This document shows positions 51,119 to 52,706 of a stretch of 52,706 bases of DNA, one piece after another. Made by a program: the position numbers and the translations under genes. The stretch's first letter is position 1, and every line of letters starts with the position of its first letter. The notes below the pieces were generated by a model. It ran no database searches and was not told the origin of the DNA. It saw nothing but the letters and a program-made list of their open reading frames with translations. This stretch comes from Bacteroidota bacterium (GTDB lineage: Bacteria; Bacteroidota; Ignavibacteria; Ignavibacteriales; Melioribacteraceae). The stretch lies in NCBI GenBank assembly GCA_023381535.1, contig JAMCSN010000372.1:1-52706 (forward strand), read 5' to 3'.

Positions 51119-52195
51119 CTATTTTATCAGAATCATCTTCTTCGTTTGGAAAAATCCGTTTGTCCTGAGTGAATAAAAATAGACTCCGCTTGAAAAACTG
51201 CTTGCATCAAAACTAACTCTGTAAAAACCTATACTCTTCACTTCGTTCACTAGCGTTTTTACTTCTTGTCCTAACATGTTATAAATCTTTAACGTAACGT
51301 TTCCTTCACGAGGAATTGAATACACGATAGTGGTAGTTGGATTGAACGGATTCGGATAGTTCTGCATCAACTCAAATGAAGTTGGAACTGTTGAGTAATT
51401 ATCATCAACACCAGTGGCACCAAGTAATGCTGTCCAAGAATCTGCAACTCTAATCCCATCAATCGTTCCCGTAGGAGTATTACTACCTTGTCGAATAGCA
51501 ACTGTGCCAATATCTGTTGGATCTGCAGATGAGCCAGTACCGGTTGGGCCAATGGTTACGTCGGGATTGCCCGGCTCAGAAGTTGGAACACCAGAGCTAT
51601 AGACATACAATGTTACCTCGTCATCAGTTGTAGCAGACGTATTAAATGAATACTTCAAAACAACTAAATATGTTTGATTAAAATTTAGGACTGTATTACT
51701 ATAAACAGGTACTTCTGGACCTGAAGACTTTGAAAGCCCAAAAGAAAACCCATTTCCGTTGGACATAACATAAACTCTTCCCCTAAATGTTGTACTTAAT
51801 ATTGCCGGTCCTAAATGAAAAAAATAATCTCCAGCATTATTATATACTTTTGCACTTGTTAAGTTTAGAAGAAATGAAGCATAGACCACTGAAGTTGAGC
51901 TAATAAATGTAGATGTTTGCCGGTTAACATCACCGTCATTATTTCCGCTTGAACCGTGTGTAAAGCTTAATGCCCCTCCGACATTAGCAGACGGATACGC
52001 AGTGTAACTTATGCCGGGATAAACATATTGTGGACCTTGCGTACCACTATGTCTTGCCCAGTTTTGCGTAACCAGAGTGATATTTGAATTTGCGGTAGAA
52101 CCATAATCAAAATTTTCATTCAGTAAAACAGTCTGCCCAACCGTTATCAAAGAGAATGATAACAAAAAACAGAAAAGTAAAATTGATTTTTTCAT
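51119..52195 (-). CDS. T9SS-secreted protein with C-terminal sorting domain
   Basis: The 358-aa protein has a signal peptide (to about TVGQT, residue 21), a beta-rich central region of about 230 residues that looks like a concanavalin/LamG-type jelly roll, and a type A sorting domain (about 275-358). The latter opens with the Ignavibacteria-style NYPNPFNPTTTI and ends with FFQTKKMILIK. The tail directs export by the type IX system and is normally removed. The central domain's ligand is unknown. The gene ends at the shared terminator next to the CAU tRNA. Confidence 0.83.
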   Translation of the reverse strand: MKKSILLFCFLLSFSLITVGQTVLLNENFDYGSTANSNITLVTQNWARHSGTQGPQYVYPGISYTAYPSANVGGALSFTHGSSGNNDGDVNRQTSTFISSTSVVYASFLLNLTSAKVYNNAGDYFFHLGPAILSTTFRGRVYVMSNGNGFSFGLSKSSGPEVPVYSNTVLNFNQTYLVVLKYSFNTSATTDDEVTLYVYSSGVPTSEPGNPDVTIGPTGTGSSADPTDIGTVAIRQGSNTPTGTIDGIRVADSWTALLGATGVDDNYSTVPTSFELMQNYPNPFNPTTTIVYSIPREGNVTLKIYNMLGQEVKTLVNEVKSIGFYRVSFDASSFSSGVYFYSLRTNGFFQTKKMILIK

Positions 52196-52291
52196 AACTA
52201 CCTCGTTTGGTTTTAATTATTCACACTATTTTTTGAAAAACGTTTTCGAATGAGACATTTTCACAACTCTTCATCTTGCATTCTGCGTAAA

Positions 52292-52706
52292 TTAAAATGT
52301 AAATGCCAAAGCAATGTTGTACCATCTATCCTGACCATAGAAAACTTTTGCAGTTGCAGCGGTATGATCGGCTCCATCTCTACCATAAACAATATTATTC
52401 GGATTATTAAACAGATTAAACACATGGAAATTTGCATTAATTTTCTTGATGAATAAGTCTGTTAAAAACAAACTAAAACCAATGTGTAAGTCAAACATGT
52501 TTAAATCCGGGATTTGCCAAGACTGCGGACCATTAATAACATTATGGTTAGCATCGAATGTTGGAGTAGACCTTGTATCAGGATCATAGTACGAAAAATA
52601 TTTCCCAGTGAATTTATAAACCGGATTTATAAACACGTTTATTCCGTAGCCGAGTGAAATTCTATAATTTAATTGCAGACTAACCTGCTGCATAGGGAAT
52701 TCACTT
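52292..52706 (-). CDS. TonB-dependent receptor, C-terminal part (cut by window end)
   Basis: The last roughly 138 codons of a larger gene are present; the frame remains open to the right edge. The sequence shows alternating amphipathic strands of the barrel end, INANFHVFNLFNNPNNI (a plug/barrel motif common in TonB-dependent receptors) and a final strand WYNIALAFTF ending in Phe. It is probably a SusC-like or ligand-gated transporter. Ligand unknown. A 96-nt gap separates it from the T9SS protein. Confidence 0.8.
   Translation of the reverse strand, partial: SEFPMQQVSLQLNYRISLGYGINVFINPVYKFTGKYFSYYDPDTRSTPTFDANHNVINGPQSWQIPDLNMFDLHIGFSLFLTDLFIKKINANFHVFNLFNNPNNIVYGRDGADHTAATAKVFYGQDRWYNIALAFTF

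Overview
The window looks like chromosome from an Ignavibacteria-like member of the Bacteroidota/Chlorobiota lineage. The evidence is an alternative complex III operon, a type IX secretion sorting tail with the NYPNPFNPTT signature, a DUF4270-type lipoprotein beside glycogen synthase, a TonB-dependent receptor tail, and two tRNA promoters with Bacteroidota-type TTTG / TAnnTTTG boxes. Shine-Dalgarno-like sequences are visible before several genes, as expected for the Ignavibacteria side of the group. No rRNA, CRISPR array, integrase or intact transposase was found.

Layout. (1) 1-2850: three same-strand accessory genes (lipoprotein, small outer-membrane protein, HNH endonuclease) separated by junctions with GTTAGGC/GCCTAAC boundaries that resemble integron attC ends. 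(2) 2850-4015: about 1.2 kb of decayed, repeat-rich DNA without a credible gene. (3) 4016-19016: one long minus-strand respiratory operon running actA, a small Tat-signal ORF, actB, actC, a fused actD-actE, actF, a monoheme cytochrome c, sco, ctaD, ctaE, ctaF, ctaC, ctaB and a membrane-anchored cytochrome c. It encodes quinol:cytochrome c reduction coupled to a heme-copper oxidase. (4) 19221-23040: glyA-tatC-prenyl synthase-lipoprotein. (5) 23164-27674: glgA-gmhB-DUF4270-outer-membrane protein. (6) 27807-32320 on the plus strand: histidine degradation (hutI-ftcD-fchA) followed by a NamZ-type muramidase, interrupted by a 259-bp element carrying a broken GIY-YIG nuclease gene. (7) 32277-35615: a small accessory island with a HEPN/MNT toxin-antitoxin pair inside a 42-bp direct repeat, a RelE-type pair, and a three-gene translationally coupled cluster made of a 68-aa peptide, a graspetide-type ATP-grasp ligase and a membrane protein. 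(8) 35773-42809: Ig-like lipoprotein, mltG, tsaD, proline dehydrogenase, coaE, rny. (9) 42843-50312: a structured RNA candidate (possibly 6S), zapA, a coiled-coil gene, pheT, pheS, rplT, rpmI, infC and thrS. (10) 50356-51051: tRNA-Val, tRNA-Leu and a CAU tRNA, with two broken tRNA copies that contain palindromes. (11) A T9SS-secreted protein and the 3' end of a TonB-dependent receptor.

The most unusual theme is a set of GC-rich palindromes (CCCGA...TCGGG and CCTGTCTGCCGACAGG cores). They lie inside genes as well as between them: in frame near the start of sco, at the end of hutI, in the probable apical region of the zapA-rny RNA, and inside partial tRNA copies where one of them exactly replaces the anticodon arm. 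This recalls the palindromic elements of Rickettsia. The second highlight is the compact graspetide-like cluster at 33716-35510, which has an unfamiliar membrane partner.
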